Source of the DNA: Saccharum officinarum
Taxonomy: Eukaryota > Streptophyta > Magnoliopsida > Poales > Poaceae
DNA: 64,000 nt
Direction: 5' to 3'
Assembly (NCBI GenBank): GCA_020631735.1
Contig: CM036221.1
Location: 17,465,381 to 17,529,380, forward strand
A program made the translations under genes and the position numbers. The first letter of the stretch is position 1. Every line of letters starts with the position of its first letter. Under the pieces are notes generated by a model. It searched no databases. It was not told where the DNA came from and worked only from the letters and a program-made list of their open reading frames with translations. This document shows positions 1 through 11,393 of the stretch, in pieces.

Positions 1-19
1 AGCAGTTCAGCTTCGAGGT

Positions 20-566
20 TATAGATGTCCAACGGGCCGGGCCGGGCCAGCCCGGCCCGACGGCGTGCCGTGCCGTGCTGGCCCGCGTCGTGCCGCCACG
101 GGCCGCCGTGCCTGTGGCGTGCTCGTGCCTGGCCTCCGGCCCAAGGCACGGCCCGTGGGCCGTCGGGCCGACCCGAGAGCACGGCGTGCCCTGCGTGCCG
201 CGGGCGGCCCGAGAGCAGCGCGCGGGGAAGGGAAGAGCGGCGCGACGGATGGGGAGGGGAAGGGAAGAGCAGCGCCGTCTCGGAGAGTGGGAGTGGGAGG
301 AAGTTAGGGTTTGGAGTGACGAAGATATTATATATATGTATGGATTGCAGTGGGTTGTGCCAAATATTCATATGGTTATTAATTTAACGGGCCGCCTCTT
401 GGACCGGGCCGTGCCACGTGCCTGGGTGGCGGCCCAGGCACGGCCTGGTCCCTCGGGCCGGGCCGGGCCGAGCCCGGTGGCCACCGGGCCGTGCCGTGCT
501 CGGGCCGGGCCAAAACGCCGGGCCGTGGGCCGGGCCACCGGGCCTCGGGCTGCATGGCCAAGTATA
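20..566. mobile_element. Non-autonomous hAT-type element (MITE)
   Basis: A 547-bp GC-rich block is flanked by a perfect 8-bp direct repeat, ttcgaggt, at 12-19 and 567-574. Eight-bp target duplications are the hallmark of hAT transposons. The ends are imperfect inverted repeats: tatagatgtccaacgggcc on the left and, reverse-complemented, tatacttggccatgcagcc on the right (about 13 of 19 match). The interior is packed with GGGCC, GGCACGG and GTGCCG motifs, as in the subterminal repeats of grass nDart/Tip100-like hAT elements. It has no transposase, and the open frames across it are by-products of GC richness. Confidence 0.8.
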
Positions 567-887
567 TTCGAGGTCAACAGTTCCCCTTTTTTGGTAACAG
601 TTTTTGCATTGAGGTCAAATAGTGCATGCTACAGTGTGCTAGTGCGCTGCACAAGTATACGTATTCAACTGCACATAATATAAAATATACAAATGGTATG
701 ACCTCTGACAAGCAACGTGTTACAAGTACAATGCGACACACGACGAGGCGAGGCACGACGCAACGCACATCGCTCAAGATGCATGCGTGCGTGCACATAA
801 CGTACAGTCAGGAACAACCACGAGCCCAACAGCAGGCTATGAGCGAGGGATCGGAGACCGGCGACGTCGACGTCCATCGCCTTCTAC
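567..887. other. Short spacer downstream of the D14-like gene
   Basis: This AT-balanced spacer lies between the hAT element and the stop codon of the minus-strand hydrolase gene. It should contain that gene's 3' UTR. No coding sequence is recognisable, and no clear polyadenylation signal stands out. Confidence 0.4.
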
Positions 888-3800
888 CTAGGCCGTGACA
901 TCGATGCCACCGTCGGCCTCCACCACCTCGGCCGCTTCCTCGGCCGCCGGCTCCTCCTCAGCTCCGACGACGACCTCGCCGCCGGCACGCTGGATCACGC
1001 GCTGGAGCACGGCGAGCAGCTGCTGCGGCGCGACGAGCTGCGGGAAGTGGCCGACGGAGTCGATGACCACCACCTCCACCTCCGCCGCCTTCTCCATCCT
1101 GCGCCGCATGTACTCCGCCACGGCGGGGAGCGCCGCGAAGTCGGCCGCCACCTGGATGACGGTGCACGGCGCGGCCACGGCGTCGAGGGCGCCGCGCTGG
1201 TCGCCCAGGAAGATCATCCGGGCCACCTCCAGCGCCACGCCCGGGTGCATGGACAGGAAGCTCTGCTCCAGCGCCGGGGCGGCGGACGGGTCGCCGCCGG
1301 CGGCGTTGGGGACGAAGCCCTTCACCCAGGCGCCGAAGTCCGACGACATGGCGCCCAGCATGCCGTCGATGCTCGCCCTGTCGAAGCCGCCCACGTACCC
1401 TTCCTCCGGCGAGTCAATGTACCTGATCGATGATCATCGCTAGCTAGAATTAATTAATAGAATGCATGTGTGGCTGATCGACCCTTATCATTACTCAACA
1501 GTAATATGCTCGTATCATTCGGCCCAATCCATCAGTTGGGTGGTCAGATTTCGCGTTATTGTCATCCACGTACGTTTTCAAGAGATTAATTTCTTTGTTT
1601 CTCGTGTTTTATGTCTTTATATACAGCTGAAATGTTCATCCCACCCTATAGCTGTTTTTCTTGAAGCATTTTCTTAATTTATTAACCTCTTCTCTAATTA
1701 ATGTGGTACCGGTACATTCTAAGCCTTCAGAATTGACGTGGAGCCTTCTTTTGTCGATCAAATACTAAGAGTAACTCAAAACCTCATATATTAAGCTAAC
1801 AAACTGTCTAGAGGCAACAAAGCACTCCTTTCTTTTTTGGAAAAAATCTAATTGACCCCCCTAACTATTGGGGGTAGTCTAGTTTACCCCCTCAACTATG
1901 AAACGGTCTAATTTACCCTCTGAACTTTGCAAAACCGGTCAAATCACCCCCTTGGTTTTGGACAGTGGTTTTGTCCTTTTCTTTTTTATTTATTTCGTCT
2001 GAATCTTTGAAAAATCATAGTAAATCACAAAAAAATCATAAAATGGAAAATCTAATTTTGTTGGACTCCACATGAGTATATCTACACAGTAAAATATAAT
2101 ATAGTATGCTTTAGTACAAAGTTTTTGTTGTATAAATTATTCAAATTAATTACAGAAAAAATAAGATCAAAATTTACAGCAAAAACTTTATACTAAAGCA
2201 TACTATATTATATGTTCACTGTGTAGATCTACTCATGTGGAGTCCAACAAAATTGAATTTTTCATTTTGTGATTTTTTTGTGATTTACTATGATTTTTTC
2301 AAAGATTCAGACGAAATAAATAAAAAGAAAAGGGCAAAACCACTGTTACTGTAGCAAAACCGTTGTTACTGTAGCAAAACCACTGTCCAAAACCGCTCGA
2401 GGGGTGATTTGGCCGGTTTTGCAAAGTTCAGGGGGTAAATTAGACCATTTCATAGTTGAGGGGGTAAACTAGACCACCCCCGATAGTTGGGGGGGTCAAT
2501 TAGACTTTTTCCTTTCTTTTTTCATATAGAGCATCCATCATCCCTAAGGCACAAATTTAATGCACAAAGTTTGGTGTTGGAACTTTCTAGGATGCTCCAA
2601 TGATATTTAGTGCCTATGAGGTATGGCTCGTCTCATAGATGCTCTACCGGAGGAGCCGGAGCTAGAGAGAAAGGAGCTACAAATTGTAGCTTCGACTCAC
2701 AGAAAAACAGCTCCACCTTCTCTTTCATGCACCCAAAAATTGAAATGGTTTCTCTTCTTGAGTTGTTTGGTCTGGCTCCTTTGCCGAAGCTCTTGTTGGG
2801 CTGGAGCCGGAGTTATGCCAAACAAACCCTTAGTTTTCCTCGCCTTTTGCCTTCCTATTTTACACTTCTACTCCCTCTATCCCCAAATAAAATGGACATC
2901 GCACATTTTGATGAGTCAACCAATCTTAAGTGACCAAATATATACAAAAAAGATCTAATATTCGTGATACCAAATAAACATAGTTAGATTAATCATGCCA
3001 TATATTTTTATAGTGGACATATTTGATATACAAATATCAATATGGTTCTGTAAATTTAGTTAAACTTAAAATTAGTTGACTTCTCAAGACACAAGATGTG
3101 CACTTATTTTGGGATGAAAGTTTTTTTCCCCAAAACAAACTACATGTGTGTATGCATGTATGGACTATGGAGGGAGTACTCTTTCTTTTCTTTTCTTTTT
3201 TGATAATACAAGTGGGCATATCTATACGTATAAGAATAAGAAAGAAAATGTATGTATTGGTTGCTTCAGTGAAGGCCACTAGTCCTTTGGTTTCTAGAGG
3301 CTTCTCAGTCGCTGCGATGACCATGACTTGTGCATGGCCGACTGCCTGCCTATCTATATGCTGAGGTGGGACAGACGTTGACAGGCCATAATGACAGGTT
3401 TGTACATAATTAAGACCAAAAGGTTGGAATGACGGACACAAGGAAGAACCGAAATTGCAAGCCTGTTATAATCAGTTACAAATACGGTCATAGCGATAAG
3501 ATGATCATGGTGTCCGTCTATGCAGATGTTTATGATCCAGTATGGAAATCAGAGGTCACCGGCCGAGCGTTCCACTTCCTTGGTTAATTAAACACACTTT
3601 TTGGTACCCATGTCAAGCATCATCCTATAACTTTTACCATATAATAAAAATCAAAGATTTTTTTTTAAAAAATAGATCATTTATATTATCCATCTTCTAT
3701 CTACAAATATTTTCAGACTGTTGGTCGGAACTCGGAACAGCACCCCAGGCCCATGCATCCACACTCGCAGAAAGGCAGGCAGGAGCACGGCAAGAGCAGA

Positions 3801-4206
3801 AGAGATCGATCATGGCATGCATGCAGCAGGAGTAGCTAGCTCACCTGGGGGACGCGCAGAGGAGGACGAGGTGGGCGAAGAGGTCGGGCCTCCGGACGGA
3901 GGCGATGCAGGCGGCCATGGCGGACATGGAGTGGCCCACCACCACCGCGCCCCGCGCCCCCTTGTCGTCCATGAGCGCGATCAGGTCGTCGGCGAACCTG
4001 CCGAACGTGTACCGCCCCGCCTCCGCCTCCTCTTCATCAGCGCCGCCACGGCCGGTGAAGTCCCAGTCGAAGAGGATGACCCTGTGGTGCTCGGAGAGGA
4101 CCGGCAGGAGCTTGTCCCACAGCGTCTGGTTGGCGCCGTAGCCGTGCGCCAGCACCACCGTCGTGTCGCCGCCGCCGACCTCCTTCACGTTCGCGTACCA
4201 CCGCAT
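888..4206 (-). CDS. DWARF14/KAI2-family alpha/beta hydrolase, two exons
   Basis: The gene has exon 1 at 4206-3845 and exon 2 at 1422-888, giving 897 nt or 298 residues. Donor (CCCAG|GTGAGC) and acceptor (ATCAG|G) rejoin in frame at the ASPR-YIDS junction, where D14/KAI2 genes have their intron. The product is a soluble alpha/beta hydrolase of the RsbQ-like group, which holds strigolactone and karrikin receptors. Visible family features are the oxyanion segment HGYGANQTLW, the nucleophile elbow VVGHSMSAMAA (Ser near residue 96), the triad Asp in VAADFAALP and the triad His in VGHFPQL. The ATG opens at MRWYANVK. The last ~30 residues are an Ala/Glu-rich acidic tail beyond the usual ~270-residue length. 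The FDWDFTGRGG segment differs from typical D14 and KAI2, so a D14-LIKE2 (DLK2) assignment is possible but unproven. It looks intact; nothing in the sequence shows what ligand it binds. Confidence 0.88.
1839..2512. mobile_element. Mutator-type fold-back MITE in the hydrolase intron
   Basis: A 674-bp element whose two halves are inverted repeats of roughly 300 bp each. The left end is ggaaaaaatctaattgaccc, and the right end reverse-complemented is ggaaaaagtctaattgaccc. It is flanked by a perfect 10-bp direct repeat, tttctttttt (1829-1838 and 2513-2522). Long terminal inverted repeats with a 9-11-bp target duplication point to a Mutator superfamily MITE. The right arm carries a small duplication of a gttactgtagcaaaacc unit that is absent from the left arm. 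The element lies inside the intron of the hydrolase gene, and its transcript would fold into a long hairpin. Confidence 0.85.
2871..3176. mobile_element. Stowaway-like MITE in the hydrolase intron
   Basis: Inverted ends ctccctctat and atggagggag (reverse complement ctccctccat) are flanked by TA on both sides (2869-2870, 3177-3178). Together these are the signature of Tc1/mariner-derived Stowaway MITEs of grasses. The 306-bp AT-rich interior has no coding capacity. It lies in the same intron as the Mutator MITE. Confidence 0.75.
3177..3844. other. Remainder of hydrolase intron
   Basis: This is intron sequence between the Stowaway element and the splice donor at 3844-3843. It is AT-rich with a short pyrimidine tract. 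No coding or structured feature is visible. Confidence 0.5.
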
Positions 4207-4312
4207 TGCTTGCCTAGTTGGCTTGCCGGGGAAAAGGACACGAGACTGTGCTAGCTTTCGCGTGCGCCGCGGTCTCTCTCGCTCTGCCTACACACCGTAG
4301 GGGGTGTATACA

Positions 4313-4320
4313 TATTTATA
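4313..4320 (-). promoter_or_regulatory. TATA box of the D14-like gene
   Basis: On the minus strand the sequence reads ctataaatatg, about 110 bp upstream of the ATG at 4206. This is a good plant TATA match with room for a start site near 4285. The leader below it is rich in GAGA/CT motifs. The call rests on position and match only. Confidence 0.55.
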
Positions 4321-4416
4321 GGAGAAGCGCATCATCACGGGTCACTGGCAGGGTTCAGAATTTCGTCCGAATTTCGACGGTTTTCAATCCTACCAAGACA
4401 AATATACGTATACATA

Positions 4417-4650
4417 CTCCCTCCGTCCCTTATTATTTGTCGTTTTGGATTTCCGTGTCACAACTTTGACGTGATTTATAGAAAATACGTGCAACATTTG
4501 TATCTCAAAAATAAATTTATTGAAAAACTAGATTCAAAGATCTATCTTACGATATCAACTATGCATCATAAATATTATTTTTTTTGCATAAAATTAATCA
4601 AAGTTATTTCTCGGGAAGCGAGAAAGACAGATATTTAGGTACGGAGGGAG
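4417..4650. mobile_element. Stowaway MITE upstream of the D14-like gene
   Basis: The ends ctccctccgt and acggagggag are perfect 10-bp inverted repeats with an AT-rich 234-bp interior. The flanks share cata on both sides (4413-4416 and 4651-4654), which includes the expected TA target duplication. It sits about 100 bp upstream of the TATA box, so it forms part of the gene's distal promoter. Confidence 0.8.
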
Positions 4651-6695
4651 CATATAGAGATATATTTTTGGTTTTCATTTAGATGAGATTTTTAAATTTT
4701 ATAGTTAAAATTTGTTTTTTTAAATTCAGGGTGTGTTTTTTTAAACACCGCCAATACAAAACGCTGCTTGTTTCTTTTAAAGTGGGTTCAAGACAAGATA
4801 CGTCATACGTGAAGTGAATTACTCTATCCATCAAAGATTACACACGGCGTATTTTGTTGAGCTTTGCTGGTGTACTTCAAAGTAGTTGTTGACTAATTGT
4901 CGATCTAGATTATAATTATTATATAGTAATAGGATAAATATTTATTTATTTTCAAAAATAGGAAGATTGGACAAAATATCTTGCAATTGGATCTATAGGC
5001 TAAACTGCTGTTAGTGTATGACTTTTGCGAACAGAATTAGTGTTGTTATTATCAGATATAATGTGGTCAAAGAAAACATTTATATTTATAAATTACATCT
5101 AAGTTGGCATAATTAAAGACGGCATACTGATAGAGTAAATACAGAAATTTTGCCAGTCAGAGCCCAAGAAAGTACCATCCTCTCTCTCAAGTCGGCAACG
5201 CACGCTGTAGCACGGCATTGTTTGGAAAGCAAAGCAGACCCAGGCCAGAGATTCCTTTGCAGCCCCCAGAAAGTGCTGCACTGTCGTGTAGCACCAACGC
5301 CCAACGGTAGGTGCCATGTCACACCAATCCGTCCGCTAGCTGCTTGCCTATTTATTTTCTTTTCTATCTGTAAATAGTGTAATTGATTGGTCCATTCGGA
5401 GTCATCAACAACAGCTGATGGGCATCTTGACTTAATGATGACGCATAAACATATTGCATAGTTTAATTTGTCTTTCAACTTAACCATGTAAGGCCGCCAA
5501 TAGCTCCAAGTTAAGGTGGAAACTTACATCAGACCGATGTATCTACGCACTCCCTCCATCCACGAAAGAATGCATTATGTGATCCTTGCTAGTGAAATTA
5601 GCTTAAGTTTGACCAAGTTTATAGCAAATAGTATTAATATTTATGTCTCCAAATAAATTTGTTATATAAAAATATATTATGTAACTAATTTAATGGTACT
5701 TATTTTGTATCCTGAATGTTAGTTATTTTTTATATAAATTCAATCAAAGTTCAATTTGTTTGCGACCTCTCAAAAAGCAAGAATTGCATTTTTCTTGTGA
5801 ACATAGAGAATACATTGTATTTTGCTATAGATTTCTACAGACAGATATGCACACCAGATCGACTTCCATGACTGCTCCCATGTCTTTGTCTTGCTTCTTC
5901 TTATATTATTACTATACATGACTTTGAGATATGTAATAGTCCATTGTTTCTAAAAATAATATAAAACAGAAAGAGCGTAGCTCGGCTAGCTAGGTTACTC
6001 GTAGTGAAGTCTTCAACTTGATGCGGGTTCTAGTATTTTCTGCCGAGGCAGTCTTTCGGAGGTGTTTAATTAAATAAGGTGAGTTTGTGTGCATATATGC
6101 AAACATCTACGTCTGTACTGTGCTATATTTTGAAATTGAGAAAAAAGGTTATGATACACACTGAAAAAATAATATAAAGAAAAAAACAAAGATAAGATGA
6201 ATTCAGATCGTGCACGCAGTTAAGGCCAATAGTGGTCGGCACAAGACATAACATAGGCTGCAACAAGCTAATAGACTGATGCAAAGGAGAGCCACAAAAC
6301 TGAAAAATTGATGGAACAAATAAATGCTATGACTGAGACTGGGCACAATGCAACCAACGTACGTACTCCTTCTCTACATTGATCGAGTGATCTCATGCAT
6401 TTTCAACAAAGTCCGGCCATCCGTATCTATCATGCACGTCACAGATACGTTGCCAAACCATTGTCCGCCATAATATCATATATTATATCCATCGAATGCC
6501 TCCAGAACTCAACTTTTCGATGCATTATTTATTAGTATAATATACAAATGGTGCCGGCCGGCCTTTTCAATTGTGGTCCATGTCGTCACGAGTGAGACAT
6601 GCATGACTACCAGCTCGTGACAGCCAGATTAATACAACAAGTACGTATGAATAACGAACCCAATAGAGAAAGAAGGCCTTTTTAAGTGAAAAAAA
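4651..6695. other. Intergenic region with a degraded Stowaway end
   Basis: No gene is recognisable. A Stowaway-type left end (actccctccatcc, near 5550) starts an AT-rich block of about 240 bp whose right end is too degraded to define. The rest is ordinary AT-rich grass intergenic DNA with short low-complexity runs. Open frames near 5100-5490 lack codon bias or recognisable motifs. Confidence 0.45.
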
Positions 6696-6696
6696 C

Positions 6697-7890
6697 CGTT
6701 ACTAGTGCCCGGACATCCAGACGGACATTCCCGCCGAGACGCCGGTGCTTGTTGCTTCATTCACGCGCGTCCACGTGCACGTAGGAGCCCACACCTCCCT
6801 TCGCGCCTCCCTGTCCGGACACCCGAGCCTCATCCTACTTCTCGCCCGCGCTCCCTCCGCTTTCAGCACGCGCATGCCACGCGGGGATCGCCTGCGCCCT
6901 CCCCATCTGCTTCTAGCGTAAGTTTTCCGCACTGCCCCGAACGTTACTAGCATCGGGAAGAGGAGGAGCGTGGAGGATGCCTAGCCGGCACCTGGAGGAG
7001 GAGAAGACACTGAGGAGAGGCAACAGAAACGCGACGAGGGAGATGTAACACCCGATTTACTTTGAAATATCGAGATGCAACACTTACAACATATGAAGGC
7101 AGATGAAACATTTGAAACATGCTTCTGAAACAGTTACAAAAAAACACCTGGAAAACACTTCAAATCATTGCAAAACATATGTAATATCCAGATAAAACAC
7201 TTGCAACATATGTGTGAAACATATGCAACATCTAGATAAAACACACTTGCAACATACATCCAAAAACACAGATGAAACGTTGAAAACAGACCTTGGCAAC
7301 ATACGTGTACAACCATTGCAACATATTCAACATCTCGATCTACTTTCGTAACATCCGCATGAAACAATTGCAACATACATATGAAACAATTGAAACGCAT
7401 GAAACATACGCTTACAACATCTCTTTGCTGCTCGGGAGAATGGAGACTCGTCGATGTGTGGAGTTCGTCGGAGGCAGCGGCCGGCGGCACTTGTAGGCGG
7501 CGGGCCACGGCAGCGGCTGCGCGAGGCGGCAAGGAGGCAGAGGGCAGCCGCGGCTTAGAGGTGGCCGCGCGCCACACCTGGCAGGCAAGGCTAGCAGTTC
7601 GGTGGCTGAACGCCGCACTTGGCAGGTAGGGCTGGCAGCTGAGTGCCGCGGCTCGGAGGCGAGCGCGCACCGCGCCTGGCAGGCAGGGCTGGCAATCCAG
7701 TGCCCGAGCGATGCTCCTCGGAGGCGGCAGACGATCGGATAGGAGCGACGAGCCGACAAGAGCGACAAGCGTTTTTTAATTAGAGACAGATGAGGGGATT
7801 TGAGCCGGTCGTTGGGCCAGTTCACTGTGCATCTGCGGACTACGTCCGGACAGATGGGACGGGCAGACGTCCTGATCCCAGCGTTATCGA
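6697..7890. mobile_element. GCAACAT-rich MULE-like non-autonomous element, copy 1
   Basis: A GC-rich left part with gtgcccggacatcc leads to a 350-bp tract of repeated GCAACAT, GAAACA and AAACAC words (about 7040-7430). A GC-rich part follows and ends in gtccggacag...gacgtcc motifs. The same architecture recurs at 60153-61358, where a 9-bp target duplication supports the Mutator superfamily. Here the borders are approximate, since cgttactag and cgttatcga at the edges match only in part. The right half contains about three imperfect ~55-bp tandem units with the core ctggcaggcagggctggca (about 7565-7710). No intact coding sequence is seen. Confidence 0.5.
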
Positions 7891-9756
7891 TGAAAAAAAT
7901 GAAGTTTGTTTTTAATTCTACGAAACCGGAAACAAAGGCAATAAACGAATATCTGTCGGCCGGCCGACCCCCAACCAGAGGGATATCTGGAGAGCAGTTG
8001 CACCGATCGAATCGGAATATAAAAATCTCATTGGCCCGTTTAATCTGCCCAGGTAACTACTAGCTAGCCCTGCTCTTATATAGTTAGAAAAGCCTAGTAA
8101 GTTTTTATTCGCAAAGACAATCTAGTGATTAATACTATGCCCTTACGGGAAAATTAGAAAAATCCCGTTAATAACTCTGCTGCAGTGATGTGTACCCAAG
8201 CTAGGGGTTTTAATTAAGAGCCCGGTTTGATTTACACCGCATGAGCTAGCATCCAATTAGACTTAGGCTAGTGTAGTTGAATGTCAAAGGAGACGGGAGG
8301 GGGGCTCAGAAGTACTAGCTAGAACCGTATACAGGAGAGATGACGTTATTGACGTTGCTGTCGAGCAACTGTTTGCAGCTATCGCTGCAGTTATTTGGCG
8401 GCGATGAGACTCCAGAAATTAAGAAACACCATATCTCTGTCTTGTCAATGTCAATTATTCATCTGTGCTGCCGTTCCATGCTACCTCTATTTCACTGATC
8501 CATCATAGTTTATTGGCTTAAGATGTTGATATATCCTGTATATGGAGGTGTCTAGGAGGAGTCAGCGGCAGAACCAGGACTTTTAATTAAGGGGGCATTT
8601 TCCATATAGCAAGCCACCACAACACATATATGGCCTATGTTGGGATTAGCTAGAGCAAAGCTATTGCAAATGCTAACATATCTTTTTACAAACTTAGTTG
8701 AAATTAGAAATGTTAGGAGCAGTTGTTAAAAAAGACCATTTTATCCCCCGTCTCTCTCTTCCCTTTCATTGTGGCAAGGCCCCCTTCCTTGACAAGCTCC
8801 TCATTCATGTTGCCATCCACATTTTTTGGGGGGTGAATATGAGCGTCTCACTTGAACCATAAATAATCCAAGATTCCAAACACTCTTATTATTATACTAC
8901 CAAAAGTGCCCGTGCGTTGCAACAGGAAAGAAAAACTATCTAATATTTAAAGAAAACGATGACGAGAAAATGGTACCTAGTATCCGTGTTTCTATTTTTT
9001 CCCTGTTCGTATGTGCTTTAATTTGTTTATCCACTTAGGTAGTTTTGGGTTTTTTTTCCATAATAAATTAACATAAAAATAATAAATGTAGCATTATGAG
9101 TATTTTAGCCATAGACTCTTTTCTAAAAAAATCACCACCAAATTATTCATGTAGTTTTGATTGAAAATAAAATTTGTTGTTGGTGGACCCCTGGGTTTTT
9201 TTAACATAAATAAATAAGAGTTCAAGTTATTGAAGCTTGTAAACCACTTTAATCATGCAATTTGTGGGTGATACCCAACGAAAAACAAATTCAAACACGA
9301 ACACGAACTTCAATGGAAAAAAACAAATGCTAGTTGTCATTTTATGTAACGCATACACTAGAGCGAATATACAGCGACCGACCCCCAAATGTGAAGATAT
9401 CGGCCACACCAAGATGCATCTCGTTATTCCGGCCCACGGCCTTGTAGCTATCTCCTAGTGCTGGCCCATTTCGCTGCCTGTTGTCCGTGCAGGGTTGTTT
9501 TTTATTTTTTTATTCTTCCGATCCCTCTATGTTTCTTTTTTTTGTTGCAAAAAATCCAGGAGAGAGAAAATTAAAAGATCAATTTTGAGTCCCTTCGTGG
9601 GTGGAATGGAATGGAACGCGTCAAACTTACCAAAGGCATTTCAGTGGAAGCTGAAATCAGTCGGTTTCAGAAAAAGTCTGAATAGCCACGTTTCTACGTC
9701 ACATGGCCATTCATGCAATTTAACCTGCCTCCCTAAGGAAATGGATCGATCGGTTT
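7891..9756. other. Intergenic region without recognisable genes
   Basis: AT-rich DNA with low-complexity runs. Near 8890 lies agtgcccgtgcgttgcaaca, a motif common at the edge of dispersed grass repeats that I cannot assign to a family. No long coding frame with supporting motifs was found on either strand. Confidence 0.4.
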
Positions 9757-9996
9757 GTGGTGTTTAAGGGAAGCAAGATTAAAAGCAATGGTAACGAGGG
9801 GAATTTAGATTTTACAATGACACAGGACGACAGCATCAACGATGCAGAGGAGCCACTATGCAACAATCCATACTGCCAGTGCCCATACCATAAGAAGCAC
9901 GGTCCTCCTTCTCCGCCGTCACCGCCACCGCCGCCGTCAATGGGGGGTTACTATAGGGAAGACGCAACTCAGTTCAATATGTGGTACCATTATTAG
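9757..9996 (+). CDS. Unrecognised proline-rich ORF fragment
   Basis: This frame ends in TAG and includes a Cys/His cluster (CNNPYCQCPYHKKH) followed by a proline run and MGGYYREDATQFNMWYHY. The Cys/His cluster and the biased composition make it look like the last exon of a real or former gene. I recognise no family. It lies just outside the probable left end of the MULE and runs opposite to the MULE genes, so it may be host sequence at the insertion site or a captured fragment. The first residues before the acidic QDDSINDAEE segment may be intron. Confidence 0.25.
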   Translation: MVFKGSKIKSNGNEGNLDFTMTQDDSINDAEEPLCNNPYCQCPYHKKHGPPSPPSPPPPPSMGGYYREDATQFNMWYHY

Positions 9997-11393
9997 GCAT
10001 GCTAGGTTTAGTTTGCAACATGCCATTGTTTAGTTCGTTAATATCAGTGTTTGAGTTTAAACTATGTTTATGTTGGAGCAAGTGGTAGTGGAACTGTTGA
10101 ACCTTGTAATAAGTGTGTACCATATGCCTACTGTTTCCTTCGATCGTGCAAGTGTTTTATTTCCAACATGTGACTTTTCAACATGTCCTAGTATTATAAA
10201 GAAGTATATGTGGTCGAGGTTACCGATCAAAGCATGGAGCAGCAGGAAACACAGCCCCCAAGCAGGGAGCGACAGAGTTGTTGCTCCCCCAGCCAGGGGC
10301 GGCAGCCATAAAACACTGTTAAACGTCGTCGAACGCTCCAGTGAGCTTGAAAAGTAGAATGTAAGCATATTACAAGTTGCACATTACAAGTTCACTGAAA
10401 CACATAAAACATCATATTACAAGCTCAAATCCATTAGTTCCAAATACATGTAGTTGTAAATTATTTCGACACACTGCTAGGACACATAAGTTCAACAGAT
10501 GACTTTGACACATAAATGGCGACATAGAGTACAACAAAGGGTCTCCAACTTCATCCTGCCATGAAAATGACCAAGTGAACCTGCAGTATATATGACATTG
10601 GTAAGTAACACATAGATAATTTTTTATCGTTGAAATGTTATCCTTATATAATTGCTATGCTTACATGCACTCTATGTCCCAGAAGTGTAAGGCTCCCTCG
10701 GCCACCTCCGTCTCTTCGGATAGGTAGGCACCACGTTGGGGGTGTAGCCAACGTCCATGTGGTCCTGATGACGGTGCTGCCGTCCTTGGCCCTACACATG
10801 GCTCGTCCCCTGCTCAGATAAAAGACAAATCGGTGTTAGATTATGACATTCTTACATAACATGGGCTAGGCAAATAAGAAAATTTGCTTATTTAGTTTTA
10901 CATGTTTGTCTCCTTGGGTTCCCAACGGGGCATCATAGAGCTACAACATGTCAATCTCCTGGTGCTGGGAAGGGTCCACCGGGGTGTGCTGGTACGGACT
11001 GGGCTGGGACGGGGCGTGCTGGTACAGGGTGTGCTGGTACGGGCTGGGCTGGTACGGGCTGTGCTGATAGGTGCTTTGCTGAAAAGGTACGTGCTGGAAG
11101 TTGTCCTGCTGGAAAGGACCGAGGTGGATAGAGCCCTACGGGTACGGGCCTGACTAGGAGAAGCCCCGCTAGAAAGGACCCTGCTGGAAGAAGCCCTGCT
11201 CGAAAGGACTGAGGTGGGAAGGACCCTGCTGCGTAGGGTGTCTGTGCTGGGGTATGCCGAAGCCCGATGCCTCATCCTCGTCAGACGACTCTGAGTCATC
11301 GTCCTCTACCTCAATTGGGGCCTTGTCAGGGCGGTGTGGTGGGGTACGCGCGTCGGAGGTGGACCCTATCATGGGGTCCAAAGAGCCCGCAGG

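Noticed and set aside
75..683. 202-codon frame in the GC-rich start of the window
   Set aside because: It lies across the hAT-type MITE. The composition explains the open frame and there is no protein family match.
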